Source of the DNA: Sphingobium nicotianae
GTDB lineage: Bacteria; Pseudomonadota; Alphaproteobacteria; Sphingomonadales; Sphingomonadaceae
Length of the DNA stretch: 64,000 nucleotides
Assembly: GCF_018603885.1 (NCBI RefSeq)
Contig: NZ_JAHGAW010000006.1
Coordinates: 1-64,000, forward strand
Direction of reading: 5' to 3'
Shown: positions 8,245-20,594 of the stretch, in pieces
How the letters are laid out: each line of letters starts with the position of its first letter
Position numbering within the stretch: the first letter of the stretch is position 1
Position numbers and translations under genes: made by a program
Notes under the pieces: generated by a model
The model's database searches: none
Told to the model about the DNA's origin: nothing
The model's input: only the letters and a program-made list of their open reading frames with translations

Positions 8245-9185
8245 TTGACTGCGGGCTCCGCGACCTTGGTCGGGTGGAGTGACGTGCCGGCGCGACCGGG
8301 GCGGAAGCTGGAGAACCAGCTCGCGGGATTGAAGAGCTGGGTCGTGCCGTCGAGCGAGAAGGTGATGAACTCGGCGCGGCCGCCGATCGTCTCCCACGGG
8401 ATCGGCCCGCCGAGGCCTGCCTGCTCCAGCGGCACGCGGCTGTCGGCGCTGTTGTCGCGATTGTCGCCCATCAGGAAGACGTGGCCCGCTGGAATGCGGA
8501 CCGGGCCGTACCAGTCGATCTCGCGCGCGCCCATGTCGATGATCGTGTAGGTGCGGCCGTTGGGCAGGGTCTCCTGCTTGACCGGCAGCACGCAGATTTC
8601 CCTGCCGTCCGGATCATATTGGATGCCGCCGGGGAACTGGCGCGGATCGCACGGCGAATTGGCATCGACCGGCAGGCGCAGGGGCTTGAGCCACACCTGC
8701 TTGACCGGCACGCCGTTCAGGATGACGACGCCGTCGCGCACTTCGAGCAGGTCGCCCGGCAGGCCGATGACGCGCTTGATATAATCCTCGTTGCTGTGGC
8801 GAGGGGTCGCGATGACGACGTCGCCGCGCTCGGGCATCTTGCCCCAGACGCGTCCTTCCATGAACGGCAGGGTGATGCCCCAGGCCTCCGGCGGCGTGCG
8901 CAGCACGACATTGCGGAAGATCGCGGCGGGATTGGGAATGGTCGGCGAGACGTAGGACCAGCCATAGGCATATTTGGTCACGACCAGCCGGTCACCGACG
9001 AGCAGGCCGGGCATCATCGATTCGGAGGGGATGTAGAAGGGCTTGGCGATGAAGCTGTGGAAGCCGAGCACGGCGAGCAGCAGCAGCACGATGCTCTTGA
9101 TCTCGGACCACAAGTCGCTGCCCTTCGATTTCCTGGCTTTTTCTCGCAGGCTCTCGCCTGGCCTGACCGGTGTCTGATCCGTCAC
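8241..9185 (-). CDS. lepB: Signal peptidase I
   Basis: A 314-residue inner-membrane protease that removes signal peptides from exported proteins. A membrane segment (about residues 27-45) is followed by the catalytic Ser in [10 protein letters not shown] and the Lys in [11 protein letters not shown]. Box E is [12 protein letters not shown] roughly 60-residue insertion between the Lys box and box E includes two Cys (SPCDPRQF and REICVLPV), which could form a disulfide. The GTG at 9185 overlaps the acpS stop as GTGA. It sits in the pyrE-pdxJ-acpS-lepB minus-strand run. Confidence 0.95.
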   Translation of the reverse strand: MTDQTPVRPGESLREKARKSKGSDLWSEIKSIVLLLLAVLGFHSFIAKPFYIPSESMMPGLLVGDRLVVTKYAYGWSYVSPTIPNPAAIFRNVVLRTPPEAWGITLPFMEGRVWGKMPERGDVVIATPRHSNEDYIKRVIGLPGDLLEVRDGVVILNGVPVKQVWLKPLRLPVDANSPCDPRQFPGGIQYDPDGREICVLPVKQETLPNGRTYTIIDMGAREIDWYGPVRIPAGHVFLMGDNRDNSADSRVPLEQAGLGGPIPWETIGGRAEFITFSLDGTTQLFNPASWFSSFRPGRAGTSLHPTKVAEPAVK

Positions 9186-9583
9186 GGAAAACGCGCCTCC
9201 AGAATGACGAATGCCTGCGCCCAGGGATGATCGTCGGTCAATGTCACGTGCACAAATAGGCTGGCGCCCGGTGGGGTCAAGGCGTCGAGACGTGCCCTGG
9301 CTCCGCCGGCGAGTGCCAAAGTGGGAGCGCCCGACGGCAGATTGACCACGCCGATGTCCTTCATGAACACCCCGGCCTTGAAACCGGTGCCGACCGCCTT
9401 GGAGAAAGCCTCCTTGGCGGCGAAGCGCTTGGCCAGCGTCGCGGCCTTGGTGAAGGGGCGGCGATTGGCCTTGGCGCGCTCGATGTCGGTGAACACCCGC
9501 CGCTCGAACTTCTCGCCGAAGCGATCCAGGCTGTTCTGGATCCGCTCGATATTGCAGAGATCCGAGCCGAGGCCGATGATCAT
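9182..9583 (-). CDS. acpS: Holo-[acyl-carrier-protein] synthase
   Basis: A 133-residue enzyme that transfers 4'-phosphopantetheine from CoA to apo-ACP for fatty acid synthesis. The N-terminal metal site motif [12 protein letters not shown] and the second motif [14 protein letters not shown] are both present, and the length is typical. A nested palindrome starts 3 bp upstream of the ATG and occupies the gap to pdxJ, so the initiation region lies inside or next to that repeat. Confidence 0.96.
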   Translation of the reverse strand: MIIGLGSDLCNIERIQNSLDRFGEKFERRVFTDIERAKANRRPFTKAATLAKRFAAKEAFSKAVGTGFKAGVFMKDIGVVNLPSGAPTLALAGGARARLDALTPPGASLFVHVTLTDDHPWAQAFVILEARFP

Positions 9584-9586
9584 GAC

Positions 9587-9710
9587 AGAAGAAGACCCTC
9601 ACCCAACCCTCTCCCGCGAAGGCGGGAGAGGGCTATCATGGCCTTCTCCCGCCTTCGCGGGAGAAGGAGGGCCCCGCCGCGTAGCGGTGGGAGGATGAGG
9701 GTCTTCTTCT
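9587..9710. repeat. 124-bp nested palindrome between pdxJ and acpS (family C, copy 1)
   Basis: The outer arms are exact 15-bp complements (9587-9601 and 9696-9710). Two inner hairpins are built on CTCTCCCGCGAAGGCGGGAGAG (9610-9631) and a closely related inverted sequence (9643-9666). The element exactly fills the gap between two genes on the same strand. Related GGGGAGGGG-rich palindromes occur at 19109-19214 and 28527-28651. Confidence 0.8.
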
Positions 9711-9713
9711 TTC

Positions 9714-10454
9714 TCATCCCCGTGCCGCGTCCATCAGCCGGCGTATCTCCGCCACGCTCTCGTGCAGGCCGAGGAAGATCGCCTCGCCGATCAGGAAATG
9801 GCCGATGTTGAGCTCGGCGATCTGCGGAATCGCCGCGATCGGGCCGACATTGTCGAAGGTGAGGCCATGGCCGGCATGCGGCTCGATCCCGTTCTTGGCG
9901 GCGAGCGCGGCCATGTCCGCGATGCGGCGCAGCTCGCTCGCGCGTTCCTCGCCCTCGACCTCGCAATATTTGCCGGTGTGCAGCTCGACGACCGGCACCT
10001 TCAGGCGCAGCGCCGCCTCGATCTGGCGCGGGTCGGCCTCGATGAAGAGCGAGACGCGGCAGCCGGCCTCGCCGAGCTTGTCGACCATCGGCGCGAGATG
10101 ATTGTGCAGGCCGGCGGCATCCAGGCCGCCCTCGGTGGTGCGCTCCTCGCGCCGCTCGGGGACGAGACAGACCGCGTGCGGCCGGTGGCGCAGCGCGATC
10201 GCCAGCATCTCCTGCGTCGCCGCCATCTCGAAATTGAAGGGGATGGTCAGCTCTTCGGAGAGGCGCGCGACATCCGCGTCGCTGATGTGGCGCCGGTCCT
10301 CGCGCAGATGGGCGGTGATGCCGTCGGCGCCGGCTTCCTGCGCGATCAGCGCGGCGCGGAACGGGTCGGGATAGGTCGTGCCGCGCGCATTGCGGATGGT
10401 CGCGACATGATCGATGTTCACGCCCAGCCGAAGGTGGCGCAGCGACAGGCTCAC
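9714..10454 (-). CDS. pdxJ: Pyridoxine 5'-phosphate synthase
   Basis: A 246-residue TIM-barrel enzyme. It condenses 3-amino-2-oxopropyl phosphate with 1-deoxyxylulose 5-phosphate to make pyridoxine 5'-phosphate, the last ring-forming step of vitamin B6 synthesis. Motifs are [40 protein letters not shown] and [10 protein letters not shown]. The ATG overlaps the pyrE stop by 4 bp (ATGA), indicating coupled translation. Confidence 0.97.
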   Translation of the reverse strand: MSLSLRHLRLGVNIDHVATIRNARGTTYPDPFRAALIAQEAGADGITAHLREDRRHISDADVARLSEELTIPFNFEMAATQEMLAIALRHRPHAVCLVPERREERTTEGGLDAAGLHNHLAPMVDKLGEAGCRVSLFIEADPRQIEAALRLKVPVVELHTGKYCEVEGEERASELRRIADMAALAAKNGIEPHAGHGLTFDNVGPIAAIPQIAELNIGHFLIGEAIFLGLHESVAEIRRLMDAARG

Positions 10455-11038
10455 GCCCGGCTGCCCGGCTTCACGGCCGGGATCGCCGCGAGCTCGGGCG
10501 GCAGGGCATCGGCATCATAGACCGGGAAATTGAGGCTCACGAGCGGGAAGAAGGGCACGCCCAGATTGGCTTCGCCCGCCGAGCGATCGACCAGGGCCGC
10601 CTCGGCGATCACCTCGCCGCCGGCCTCGCGCACCGCTTCCATCGCCTGGCGCGACGAAAGCCCGGTGGTGACCACGTCCTCGACCATCAGCACTTTCTGG
10701 CCCGGCGTCAGGCCGAAGCCGCGGCGGAAGACGAAGGTGCCCTGCGGCCGCTCCAGGAAAATCGCGTCGCAATTGAGCGCGCGGCCCATCTCGTGGCCGA
10801 TGATGATGCCGCCCATCGCCGGCGAGACGACGACCTCGATCGCCGCGCGAATGTCGCGGGGCAGGGACTGGGCGAGCGCGATGGCGAGTTTCGCCGCCCG
10901 CTCGGGGTTCATGAGAACGCGCGCGCACTGCAGATAATTGGCGCTGTGTTTGCCCGACGAGAGCAGAAAATGCCCCGTGAGGAGCGCTTCCGCCGCCCGG
11001 AATTCGGCAAGCACGTCTGATTCGGTCATTGGTCCCAT
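10451..11038 (-). CDS. pyrE: Orotate phosphoribosyltransferase
   Basis: A 195-residue type I phosphoribosyltransferase that makes orotidine 5'-phosphate from orotate and PRPP in pyrimidine synthesis. The PRPP-binding loop [14 protein letters not shown] and the segment [16 protein letters not shown] are clear. The ATG at 11038 follows AGAAGGG; an ATG three codons later (11029) fits some homologues better, so the start is uncertain by three residues. It heads the minus-strand run ending in the AI-2E permease. Confidence 0.95.
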   Translation of the reverse strand: MGPMTESDVLAEFRAAEALLTGHFLLSSGKHSANYLQCARVLMNPERAAKLAIALAQSLPRDIRAAIEVVVSPAMGGIIIGHEMGRALNCDAIFLERPQGTFVFRRGFGLTPGQKVLMVEDVVTTGLSSRQAMEAVREAGGEVIAEAALVDRSAGEANLGVPFFPLVSLNFPVYDADALPPELAAIPAVKPGSRA

Positions 11039-11221
11039 GGCCCTTCTCTGTCGACCGGGCGGGATAGCGGCGGATCGGCGGACAATCAACGGCCGCAATT
11101 GGTGCAACAGAGTGCTTGAGGCATCGGATATGCCTGCGTATAGGGGCCGGTGATTGAAGAGGGGGGCCGCGTTTTCCGCCTGGGAATCACGTGGCCTGAT
11201 AGTGAAAGCAGGTCGGACCGC

Positions 11222-13971
<2,750 letters not shown>

Positions 13972-14071
13972 TCGGCGTCGGTCCCTGGTGGACCGGTTGC
14001 TCCGCCGGGGCTGAAATGAGAGGGGGCGAGGGCGCGGAAAGCGTTCTCGCCGCCCTGCTGGAAAAAGCGAA

Positions 14072-15025
14072 TTGAACCCAAGGTCTGGTATTTTGGCGAC
14101 GAATGCATCGATCCTGACGAATGAAACGGCTTCCTCGGTTCCCATGCCGGCGGACTGGCGTGATTTCGTCGCGCTGACCAAGCCGCGGGTGATGACGCTC
14201 GTCGTCTTCACGGGCCTGTGCGGTCTGCTCGTCGCGCCGGGTCACCTCTCGCCGATCCTCGCCTTCACCGCGATCCTGTGCATCGCGCTCGGCGCGGGCG
14301 CGGCCGGCGCGCTCAACCAATGGTATGAGGCGGATCGCGACGCGCGCATGAAGCGCACCGCCGGCCGTCCGCTGCCCGCCGGCCGCATGGACCGGCAGAG
14401 CGCGCTGCATTTCGGCGTTGGGCTTTCCTTCTTCTCGGTGCTGTTGATGGGCTTCGCGACCAACTGGTTCGCGGCCTTCATTCTCGCGGTGTCGATCCTC
14501 TTCTATGTGTTCGTCTACACGATCTGGCTCAAGCCGCGCACGGCGCAGAACATCGTCATCGGCGGCGCGGCCGGCGCCTTCCCGCCGTTGATCGGCTGGG
14601 CGGCGGTGACGGGCGATGTCGCGGCCTTGCCGGTCGCACTCTTCATGCTGATCTTCTTCTGGACGCCGCCGCATTTCTGGGCGCTGGCCCTGTTCGTGCG
14701 CATGGATTATGCCAATGCCGGCATCCCGATGCTGCCGGTGGTGGCCGGGGAGCGCACGACGCGCCGCCAGATCCTCTTCTATACGGTCATCATGGCGGCC
14801 GCGGCGCTGGCGCCTGTCCTCCTCCGCCTCACCGGCCTCGTCTATGGCCTCACGGCGCTGATCGCGACCGGCATCTTCGCTGTGCTGGCCGTCCAGGTGT
14901 CGCTGAGCCACGAGACAGATCCGGCGCAGATGCGTGCGGAGCGGCGGCTGTTCAAATATTCGGTGCTCTATCTCTTCCTCATTTTCGGCGCGGTGGTCGT
15001 CGACCATTGGGTCAAGCTCGCATGA
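14072..15025 (+). CDS. ctaB: Protoheme IX farnesyltransferase (haem O synthase)
   Basis: A UbiA-family membrane prenyltransferase that converts haem B to haem O for oxidase maturation. It has nine predicted membrane segments, with the Asp-rich motif [20 protein letters not shown] and the second loop YTIWLKPRT. The start is uncertain: a TTG at 14072 with GGAAAAAG upstream gives 317 residues, a TTG at 14093 follows AAGG, and an ATG at 14144 has no ribosome-binding site. Its stop overlaps the following small gene by 4 bp. Confidence 0.93.
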   Translation: MNPRSGILATNASILTNETASSVPMPADWRDFVALTKPRVMTLVVFTGLCGLLVAPGHLSPILAFTAILCIALGAGAAGALNQWYEADRDARMKRTAGRPLPAGRMDRQSALHFGVGLSFFSVLLMGFATNWFAAFILAVSILFYVFVYTIWLKPRTAQNIVIGGAAGAFPPLIGWAAVTGDVAALPVALFMLIFFWTPPHFWALALFVRMDYANAGIPMLPVVAGERTTRRQILFYTVIMAAAALAPVLLRLTGLVYGLTALIATGIFAVLAVQVSLSHETDPAQMRAERRLFKYSVLYLFLIFGAVVVDHWVKLA

Positions 15026-15147
15026 CGCCCGAGGAGCAGAAGCTGATCCAGGCCCGCCAGCGCTCGCGCTCGATCGTGATGGCGGTCGTGCTGTTTGCCC
15101 TCGTGATGCTGTTCTTCGGCATCACCATCGCCAAGATGTCGCACTGA
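15022..15147 (+). CDS. CoxF-like small membrane protein of the cytochrome oxidase operon
   Basis: A 41-residue protein that starts within the ctaB stop (ATGA) and ends 1 bp before ctaG. A charged N-terminus ([16 protein letters not shown]) is followed by one membrane helix (about residues 18-37) and the tail KMSH. Position, size and the [19 protein letters not shown] pattern match the CoxF-type proteins found between ctaB and ctaG in alphaproteobacteria. Those are thought to help oxidase assembly, but the function is not proven. The tight spacing on both sides supports it as a real gene. Confidence 0.8.
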   Translation: MTPEEQKLIQARQRSRSIVMAVVLFALVMLFFGITIAKMSH

Positions 15148-15148
15148 G

Positions 15149-15727
15149 ATGGCCGCGACGACCCTCTCTCCGCAGCGCGCCAAGCGCCGCACCGCCTTCT
15201 TCGCGGCTCTCGCCGCGCTTGCGATGCTCGGCCTCGGCTTCGCCTCGGTGCCGCTCTACCGCCTCTTCTGCCAGGCAACCGGTTACGGCGGCACGACCCA
15301 GCGGGTGACCGAGGCGGAGGCCGCCGCCATCGCCAGGGCATCGCAGGGGGAGGGGCGCCAACTCTCGATCCGCTTCGACTCCAATGTCAACGGCGTGCCC
15401 TGGGCCTTCTACCCTGAGAAGAAGAGCATGACGGTCGGCGTCGGCGGCAAGTCCATGGCGATCTTCATTGCCAAGAACAACTCGGACAAGCCGATCACGG
15501 GCCGGGCGGTGTTCAACGTGACGCCCGACGTCGCAGGCCCCTATTTCACCAAGATCCAGTGCTTCTGTTTCACCGAGCAGACGCTCCAGCCCGGCCAGGA
15601 AGTGCGCATGCCCGTGCTCTTCTACGTCGACAAGAAATTCCTGGACGATCCGGACGACAAGGACGTGCAGGAAATCACCTTGAGTTACACCTTCTATCCG
15701 GTTGAGAAGCCGGCAGACCAAAGCTAA
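15149..15727 (+). CDS. ctaG: Cytochrome c oxidase assembly protein CtaG/Cox11
   Basis: A 192-residue copper chaperone that delivers copper to the CuB site of subunit I. One N-terminal membrane helix (about residues 14-36, ending PLYRLFC) is followed by a periplasmic immunoglobulin-like domain. That domain has the Cu-binding CFCFTEQTLQPGQEV motif. Length and gene position, between ctaB and ctaE, are typical. It lies 1 bp downstream of the CoxF-like gene. Confidence 0.95.
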   Translation: MAATTLSPQRAKRRTAFFAALAALAMLGLGFASVPLYRLFCQATGYGGTTQRVTEAEAAAIARASQGEGRQLSIRFDSNVNGVPWAFYPEKKSMTVGVGGKSMAIFIAKNNSDKPITGRAVFNVTPDVAGPYFTKIQCFCFTEQTLQPGQEVRMPVLFYVDKKFLDDPDDKDVQEITLSYTFYPVEKPADQS

Positions 15728-15768
15728 ACAGACGCGCACATCCCAAGCGCACATATACGGGGAAAGAC

Positions 15769-16599
15769 ATGTCCGGCGCCAAGAACCACGATTATCATAT
15801 TCTGCCACCCGCCATCACGCCGTTCATCGGCGCGATGTCCGCGTTGATCATGGCGGTGGGCGCGGTGAGTTGGATGCATCCCGATTCCATGCCCTCGCAT
15901 GGCGGGGCGATCTTCATCCTCGGTCTGCTCGGTGTGCTCGGCACCATGTTCATGTGGTGGTCGGACGTGATCCGCGAGGCGCATGCCGGTGATCATACCC
16001 CGGTCGTGCAGCTTCACCTGCGCTACGGCATGATCCTGTTCATCGCGTCGGAAGTCATGTTCTTCGTCGGCTGGTTCTGGGCCTTCTTCGATTTCTCGCT
16101 GTTCCCCAGCGCGCTGCCGCCGATCGATGGGCTGTTCCCGTCGAAGGGCATCGAGGTCATGAATGCGTTCGAGCTGCCTTTGCTCAACACGCTGATCCTG
16201 CTCTGCTCGGGCACGACCGTCACCTGGGCGCATCATGCGCTGATCCACGGGGACCGTCAGGGTCTCAAGACCGGCCTGTGGCTGACCATCCTGCTCGGCA
16301 TCACCTTCACCAGCATCCAGGCCTATGAATATGCCCATGCGCCCTTCGCGTTCGGCACCACGCCTTATGGTTCGTCCTTCTACATGGCGACCGGCTTCCA
16401 CGGTTTCCACGTGCTGGTCGGCACGATCTTCCTGATCGTCAACCTGATCCGCGCCTACAAGGGCGACTTCACGCCCCGCCAGCATTTCGGCTTCGAGGCC
16501 GCGGCCTGGTACTGGCACTTCGTCGACGTCGTCTGGCTGTTCCTGTTCGTTGCCGTCTATGTCTGGGGCGGCTGGGGCGCGCCGGTCCACGGCGGCTGA
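15769..16599 (+). CDS. ctaE: Cytochrome c oxidase subunit III
   Basis: A 276-residue membrane protein with seven helices. It has the N-terminal KNHDYHILPPAITPFIGAM segment and FFVGWFWAFFDFSLFP. The conserved C-terminal motif GFEAAAWYWHFVDVVWLFLF is also present. It stabilises the catalytic core and proton uptake. GGGGAAAG precedes the ATG. It is followed after 15 bp by the DUF983 gene. Confidence 0.97.
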   Translation: MSGAKNHDYHILPPAITPFIGAMSALIMAVGAVSWMHPDSMPSHGGAIFILGLLGVLGTMFMWWSDVIREAHAGDHTPVVQLHLRYGMILFIASEVMFFVGWFWAFFDFSLFPSALPPIDGLFPSKGIEVMNAFELPLLNTLILLCSGTTVTWAHHALIHGDRQGLKTGLWLTILLGITFTSIQAYEYAHAPFAFGTTPYGSSFYMATGFHGFHVLVGTIFLIVNLIRAYKGDFTPRQHFGFEAAAWYWHFVDVVWLFLFVAVYVWGGWGAPVHGG

Positions 16600-16614
16600 G
16601 CCGCGACGAAAGCC

Positions 16615-17004
16615 ATGACGCAAGATAAAGCCGCGCCGACGACACCCCTCTTCCGCGCGGCTTTGTCGTCGCGATGCCCGCGCTGCGAGAACGCGCCTCT
16701 CTATGATGGCTGGGTGCGGCTGGCGCCGCGCTGTCGGGCCTGCGGGCTCGACTATGGCGCGTTCAATGTCGGCGACGGGCCTGCCGCGTTCCTGATCCTC
16801 ATCGTCGGCGGGCTGGTGACGGCGCTGGCGCTCATCGTCCAGGTGAAGGCAAGTCCGCCCTTCTGGGTGCATATCCTGCTCTGGGGGCCGCTCACCGTCG
16901 CTCTGGTCATCGGATGTCTGCGCGTCTCCAAGGCTGCGCTGCTGATCCTCGAATATCGCAACAAGGCGCGCGAAGGGAAGATTGCCGACGGGCCGAAGCC
17001 GTGA
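16615..17004 (+). CDS. DUF983 membrane protein
   Basis: A 129-residue protein with an N-terminal zinc-ribbon-like region (RCPRCENAPLYDG and RCRACGLDYG, four Cys). Two membrane helices follow (about residues 50-72 and 80-105). DUF983 proteins are regularly found beside ctaE and surf1 in alphaproteobacteria, which suggests a role in oxidase maturation, but no activity is known. Its stop overlaps the next gene's GTG start as GTGA. Confidence 0.9.
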   Translation: MTQDKAAPTTPLFRAALSSRCPRCENAPLYDGWVRLAPRCRACGLDYGAFNVGDGPAAFLILIVGGLVTALALIVQVKASPPFWVHILLWGPLTVALVIGCLRVSKAALLILEYRNKAREGKIADGPKP

Positions 17005-17636
17005 TCCGCAAGCTTCCGATCGTTCCCACGATCGTCGTCGCGCTGGCGATTGCCGCCATGATCGGCCTGGGCATCTGGCAACTCGGCCGCGCGCATCAGA
17101 AGGAAGCCGCGCTCGCCATCTGGCGCGCCAACATGACGCGACCGGCGACCGCCTATCCGGCGCAGCGACCGACGGACGAAACCTATCTCTTCCGTCGGCT
17201 GTCCGCCAATTGCCTGCGCGTGATCGGCTGGCAGGAAGTCGGTGGGCGGAGCACGGACGGCAAGAGCGGCTGGCGCCACATCGCCACCTGCGCGACAGGT
17301 GCGGAGGGGCCGGGTCTGGTCGTGGATGTGGGCGTGAGCACCTTGCCCAACATCAAGATCGCCTGGGCCGGCGGTCCTGTCCGCGGTCTCGCCACGCATG
17401 AGCCGGACAACACGCCCTGGATCGCGCGCCTGGCCCGTCATGGTTCGCCGCTCCGCCTGATGATCGTTGCCGAGAGCGCCGCGCCGGGCCTCGCACCCTC
17501 CGCGCCGCCCGATCCTGCCTCGGTGCCGAACAATCACCGCTCCTACATGGTGCAGTGGTTCCTCTTCGCGGCGGTTGCGGCGGTGATCTACGGATTGGCT
17601 GTGCGCAAGCGGCTGCGGGACCAGGCCGCCAAATAG
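17001..17636 (+). CDS. SURF1 family cytochrome oxidase biogenesis protein
   Basis: A 211-residue protein with membrane helices at both ends (about residues 8-26 and 185-205) and a periplasmic middle, the SURF1 layout. GLGIWQLGRAHQKEAAL at the start and NNHRSYMVQWFLFAAVAAVI near the end fit the family. SURF1 helps insert haem a into subunit I. The GTG at 17001 overlaps the DUF983 stop. The middle part is more divergent than usual (for example RRLSANCLRVIGWQEVGG). Confidence 0.88.
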   Translation: MIRKLPIVPTIVVALAIAAMIGLGIWQLGRAHQKEAALAIWRANMTRPATAYPAQRPTDETYLFRRLSANCLRVIGWQEVGGRSTDGKSGWRHIATCATGAEGPGLVVDVGVSTLPNIKIAWAGGPVRGLATHEPDNTPWIARLARHGSPLRLMIVAESAAPGLAPSAPPDPASVPNNHRSYMVQWFLFAAVAAVIYGLAVRKRLRDQAAK

Positions 17637-17692
17637 GGGGCGTGTCGCCCAAGTTGCGATAATCGCAAGTCACCGCTAAGGACCGGCCCGTC

Positions 17693-19096
17693 ATGCAGTA
17701 TATCAGCACCAGGGGGCGCGCGGGGGCGCTCGATTTCGAGGGCGCGACGCTGGCGGGGCTGGCGAGCGACGGGGGCCTCTACCTGCCCGAGCATTGGCCG
17801 ACCTTCACCGCGGACGAGTTCGCGGCGATGCGCGGCCTCTCCTATGTCGAGACGGCGGTCCGGGTCATCCTGCCTTTCGTCGGCGAGAGCCTCAGCGAAG
17901 ACGAGCTGCGCGATCTGTGCACACAGGCCTATGGCCGCTTCGCTCATGCCGCCGTGACGCCATTGCTTCAGCTCGACCACCGGCACTGGTTCCTGGAGCT
18001 GTTTCACGGTCCGACCCTGGCCTTCAAGGATGTCGCGCTGCAGCTGCTCGGCCTGCTGTTCGAGAAATTCCTCGCCCGTCGCGACACGCATCTGACCATT
18101 GTCGGCGCGACATCGGGCGATACCGGCTCGGCCGCGATCGACGCCGTGGCCGGCCGTGCCAAGATCGACATCTTCATGCTGCACCCCGCCGGCCGCGTGT
18201 CGGACGTGCAGCGGCGCCAGATGACGACGGTGCTCGCGCCGAACGTCTACAACATCGCGATTGAGGGCAGCTTCGACGATGCGCAGGCGCTGGTGAAGCG
18301 CATGTTCAACGATGCCGATTTCGCGTCGCGCTTCGATCTCTCGGCGGTGAACAGCATCAACTGGGCGCGGCTGGTCAGCCAGGTCGTCTATTATGTCTAT
18401 GCCGCCGTCCGCCTCGGCGCGCCCGACCGCAAGGTTGCGTTCGCGGTGCCGACCGGCAATTTCGGCGACGTGTTCGCCGGCTATGTCGCGGCGCGGATGG
18501 GCCTGCCGATCGAGCGGCTGATCGTCGCCACCAACGTCAACGACATCCTGCACCGCGCGCTGAGGGAAGGCGATTACAGCCAGGGCACGGTCATCCCGAC
18601 CGCGACGCCGAGCATGGACATTCAGGTCTCCTCCAACTTCGAGCGGCTGCTGTTCGATCTGGGCGGGCGCGACGGGATCGCGCTCGGCGAGCAGATGAAG
18701 GGCTTCGAGGCGACCAAGGCGATGCGCCTCACCAACGCCCAGCGCGATGGCGCCGCGAAGCTGTTCACCTCCGCGCGCATTGACGGCGACGCCATGTCGC
18801 GCACGATGCGCTGGGCCTATGATGCCGCCGGGCAGGTGATCGATCCGCACAGCGCGGTGGGTCTCGCGGCGGCGCATCAGGTCGAGCTCGACCCCTCCGT
18901 CCCCGTGGTGACACTGGCGACGGCGCACCCCGCCAAGTTCCGCGACGCCGTCGAGCGCGCGACCGGCACGCGCCCGACCTTGCCGTCCCGCGCGGGTGAC
19001 CTCTTCGGTCGCGAGGAGCGCTATGCGACGCTGCCCGCGACGTTCGAGGCGGTGACCAGCTATGTCGCGGAGCGGGCGGTGGCACGCCGTGGCTGA
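17693..19096 (+). CDS. thrC: Threonine synthase
   Basis: A 467-residue PLP enzyme that converts O-phosphohomoserine to threonine. The N-terminal MQYISTRGRAG, the PLP-lysine segment HGPTLAFKDVALQ and the GATSGDTGSAAIDAV phosphate loop are clear. The length matches the long bacterial and fungal type. AAGGA lies 9 bp upstream of the ATG. It follows surf1 by 56 bp and may be read from the oxidase operon. Confidence 0.97.
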   Translation: MQYISTRGRAGALDFEGATLAGLASDGGLYLPEHWPTFTADEFAAMRGLSYVETAVRVILPFVGESLSEDELRDLCTQAYGRFAHAAVTPLLQLDHRHWFLELFHGPTLAFKDVALQLLGLLFEKFLARRDTHLTIVGATSGDTGSAAIDAVAGRAKIDIFMLHPAGRVSDVQRRQMTTVLAPNVYNIAIEGSFDDAQALVKRMFNDADFASRFDLSAVNSINWARLVSQVVYYVYAAVRLGAPDRKVAFAVPTGNFGDVFAGYVAARMGLPIERLIVATNVNDILHRALREGDYSQGTVIPTATPSMDIQVSSNFERLLFDLGGRDGIALGEQMKGFEATKAMRLTNAQRDGAAKLFTSARIDGDAMSRTMRWAYDAAGQVIDPHSAVGLAAAHQVELDPSVPVVTLATAHPAKFRDAVERATGTRPTLPSRAGDLFGREERYATLPATFEAVTSYVAERAVARRG

Positions 19097-19108
19097 AAAT
19101 GCCCTCCT

Positions 19109-19214
19109 TAAGCCCCTCCCTTTCAAGGGAGGGGTAGGGGGTGGGTGTCGCGCAGCGATCTGCGACATCGCCAAGCCCCACCCCAACCCCTCCCCTAAAG
19201 GGGAGGGGCTATAA
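19109..19214. repeat. Nested palindrome after thrC (family C, copy 2)
   Basis: The left half (from 19109) carries a small hairpin of CCCCTCCC/GGGAGGGG. The right half (to 19214) carries a matching inverted copy. The outer arms AGCCCCTCCC (19111-19120) and GGGAGGGGCT (19201-19210) are exact complements. The element ends at the ribosome-binding region of the next gene. It closely resembles 28527-28651. Confidence 0.8.
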
Positions 19215-19221
19215 GGGTGCC

Positions 19222-20115
19222 ATGACTCCTCTGCCCCCCACTCTCCCGCTCGGCGTCATGATCGCCGAACCCTGGGCCGACTACGGCCTCGTCGACAGCG
19301 GCGCCGGCCGCAAGCTCGAGCGCTACGGTCCCTATCGCTTCATCCGCCCGGAGCCGCAGGCGATGTGGCAGCCGGCACAGGCGGACTGGGACGCGCATGG
19401 CAGCTTCATCCCGGCCTCGGACGAGGATGGCGGCGGGCGCTGGCATTTCGACAAGCCGGTGCCGCGCGAGGGCTGGCCGCTGGCCTGGGAGGAGGCGCGC
19501 TTTCAGGCCGCCTGCACGCCGTTCCGCCATCTGCAATTCTTTCCGGACATGGCGCCGATCTGGTCCTGGGGCCGCGCGCAATTGAAGGGGCTGGCGGCGC
19601 CGCAATTCCTCAACCTGTTCGGCTATACCGGCGTCGGCACGCTCGCTTTCTCGGCGATCGGCGCGCAGGCCGTCCATGTCGATGCCTCGAAGAAATCCGT
19701 CGCGCAGGCGCGCGCCAATGCCGCGCTGTCCGGGATGAGCGAGCGGCCGGTCCGCTGGATCGTCGAGGACGCCGCGAAGTTCACCGCGCGCGAGGTGCGG
19801 CGCGAGCGGCGCTATGACGGCATCCTGCTCGATCCGCCCAAATATGGCCGCGGTCCCGATGGCGAGATCTGGCGGCTGGAGGAGGATCTGCCCGGCCTCA
19901 TCGCCGATTGCCGCAAGCTGCTGGACGGCGAGAGCCGTTTCCTGTTTCTCACCGTCTATGCCGTGCGCATGTCGGCACTCGCGATCGGCGAGCTGCTGCG
20001 TGCCCATCTCGGCGACTTGCCGGGCAGGATCGAATGCGGCGAACTGGCGGTGCGCGAGGAAGCGCGCGGGCTGCTGCTCCCGACCGCGATATGGGCGCGC
20101 TGGTCGCGCGATTGA
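19222..20115 (+). CDS. Class I SAM-dependent rRNA methyltransferase (RlmI/RlmK-like)
   Basis: A 297-residue methyltransferase with the Rossmann SAM site NLFGYTGVGTLAFSAIGA and acidic loop HVDASKKSVAQA. The catalytic-site motif is LLDPPKYGRGPDGE. The family methylates 23S rRNA cytosines, but the N-terminal PUA domain of RlmI is absent, so the exact target is uncertain. The ATG at 19222 is preceded by AAGGG. An in-frame extension upstream reads through the palindromic repeat and is rejected. Confidence 0.85.
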   Translation: MTPLPPTLPLGVMIAEPWADYGLVDSGAGRKLERYGPYRFIRPEPQAMWQPAQADWDAHGSFIPASDEDGGGRWHFDKPVPREGWPLAWEEARFQAACTPFRHLQFFPDMAPIWSWGRAQLKGLAAPQFLNLFGYTGVGTLAFSAIGAQAVHVDASKKSVAQARANAALSGMSERPVRWIVEDAAKFTAREVRRERRYDGILLDPPKYGRGPDGEIWRLEEDLPGLIADCRKLLDGESRFLFLTVYAVRMSALAIGELLRAHLGDLPGRIECGELAVREEARGLLLPTAIWARWSRD

Positions 20116-20380
20116 CGCTGAGAGCCCGGCGTATCGTGCCGAGCGCGACGCAAACCCGCGCGACCGACAAGCTGACCACCAGAGGCGCGGCCTGGCTTCG
20201 GACCGCCAGCTGATACGTAGTTTCCCCAAGCTCTCAGTGGCGCTCAAATGTGCGAATTGCGTGAGAAGCGGCGCTCGCGAAGAGGGATGAATGCAACGAA
20301 GCGCTCGCGGGACTGATCCCCGTCAAGGCCGGCGGAGAGCCTTCGGCCTGGGGCGGATCGCACCAATGAAAGGATCGCCC

Positions 20381-20572
20381 ATGTTCACGATCAATGTCGG
20401 CACTGCGGATCGAATTGCCCGGATAGCTCTTGGGGTGATACTCTTGGCATTGGTGTTCGTCGGGCCGAAGACGCCCTGGGGCTGGATCGGCCTGATTCCC
20501 CTGCTCACGGGCCTCGTAAGATTTTGCCCTCTGTACACCGTGCTGGGAATCAGCACCTGCAAGCGGGATTGA
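20381..20572 (+). CDS. DUF2892 small membrane protein (YgaP transmembrane type)
   Basis: A 63-residue protein with an N-terminal amphipathic segment (NVGTADRIARIALG) and two hydrophobic stretches. It ends with the CPLYTVLGISTC motif typical of DUF2892. The same domain is the membrane anchor of the rhodanese YgaP, but no rhodanese domain is fused here. AAAGGA lies 6 bp upstream of the ATG at 20381, which decides the start over the upstream in-frame ATG. The 265 bp between the methyltransferase and this gene show no other feature. Confidence 0.85.
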   Translation: MFTINVGTADRIARIALGVILLALVFVGPKTPWGWIGLIPLLTGLVRFCPLYTVLGISTCKRD

Positions 20573-20594
20573 CGCTCCTCCGCTTCGGCCGGGG

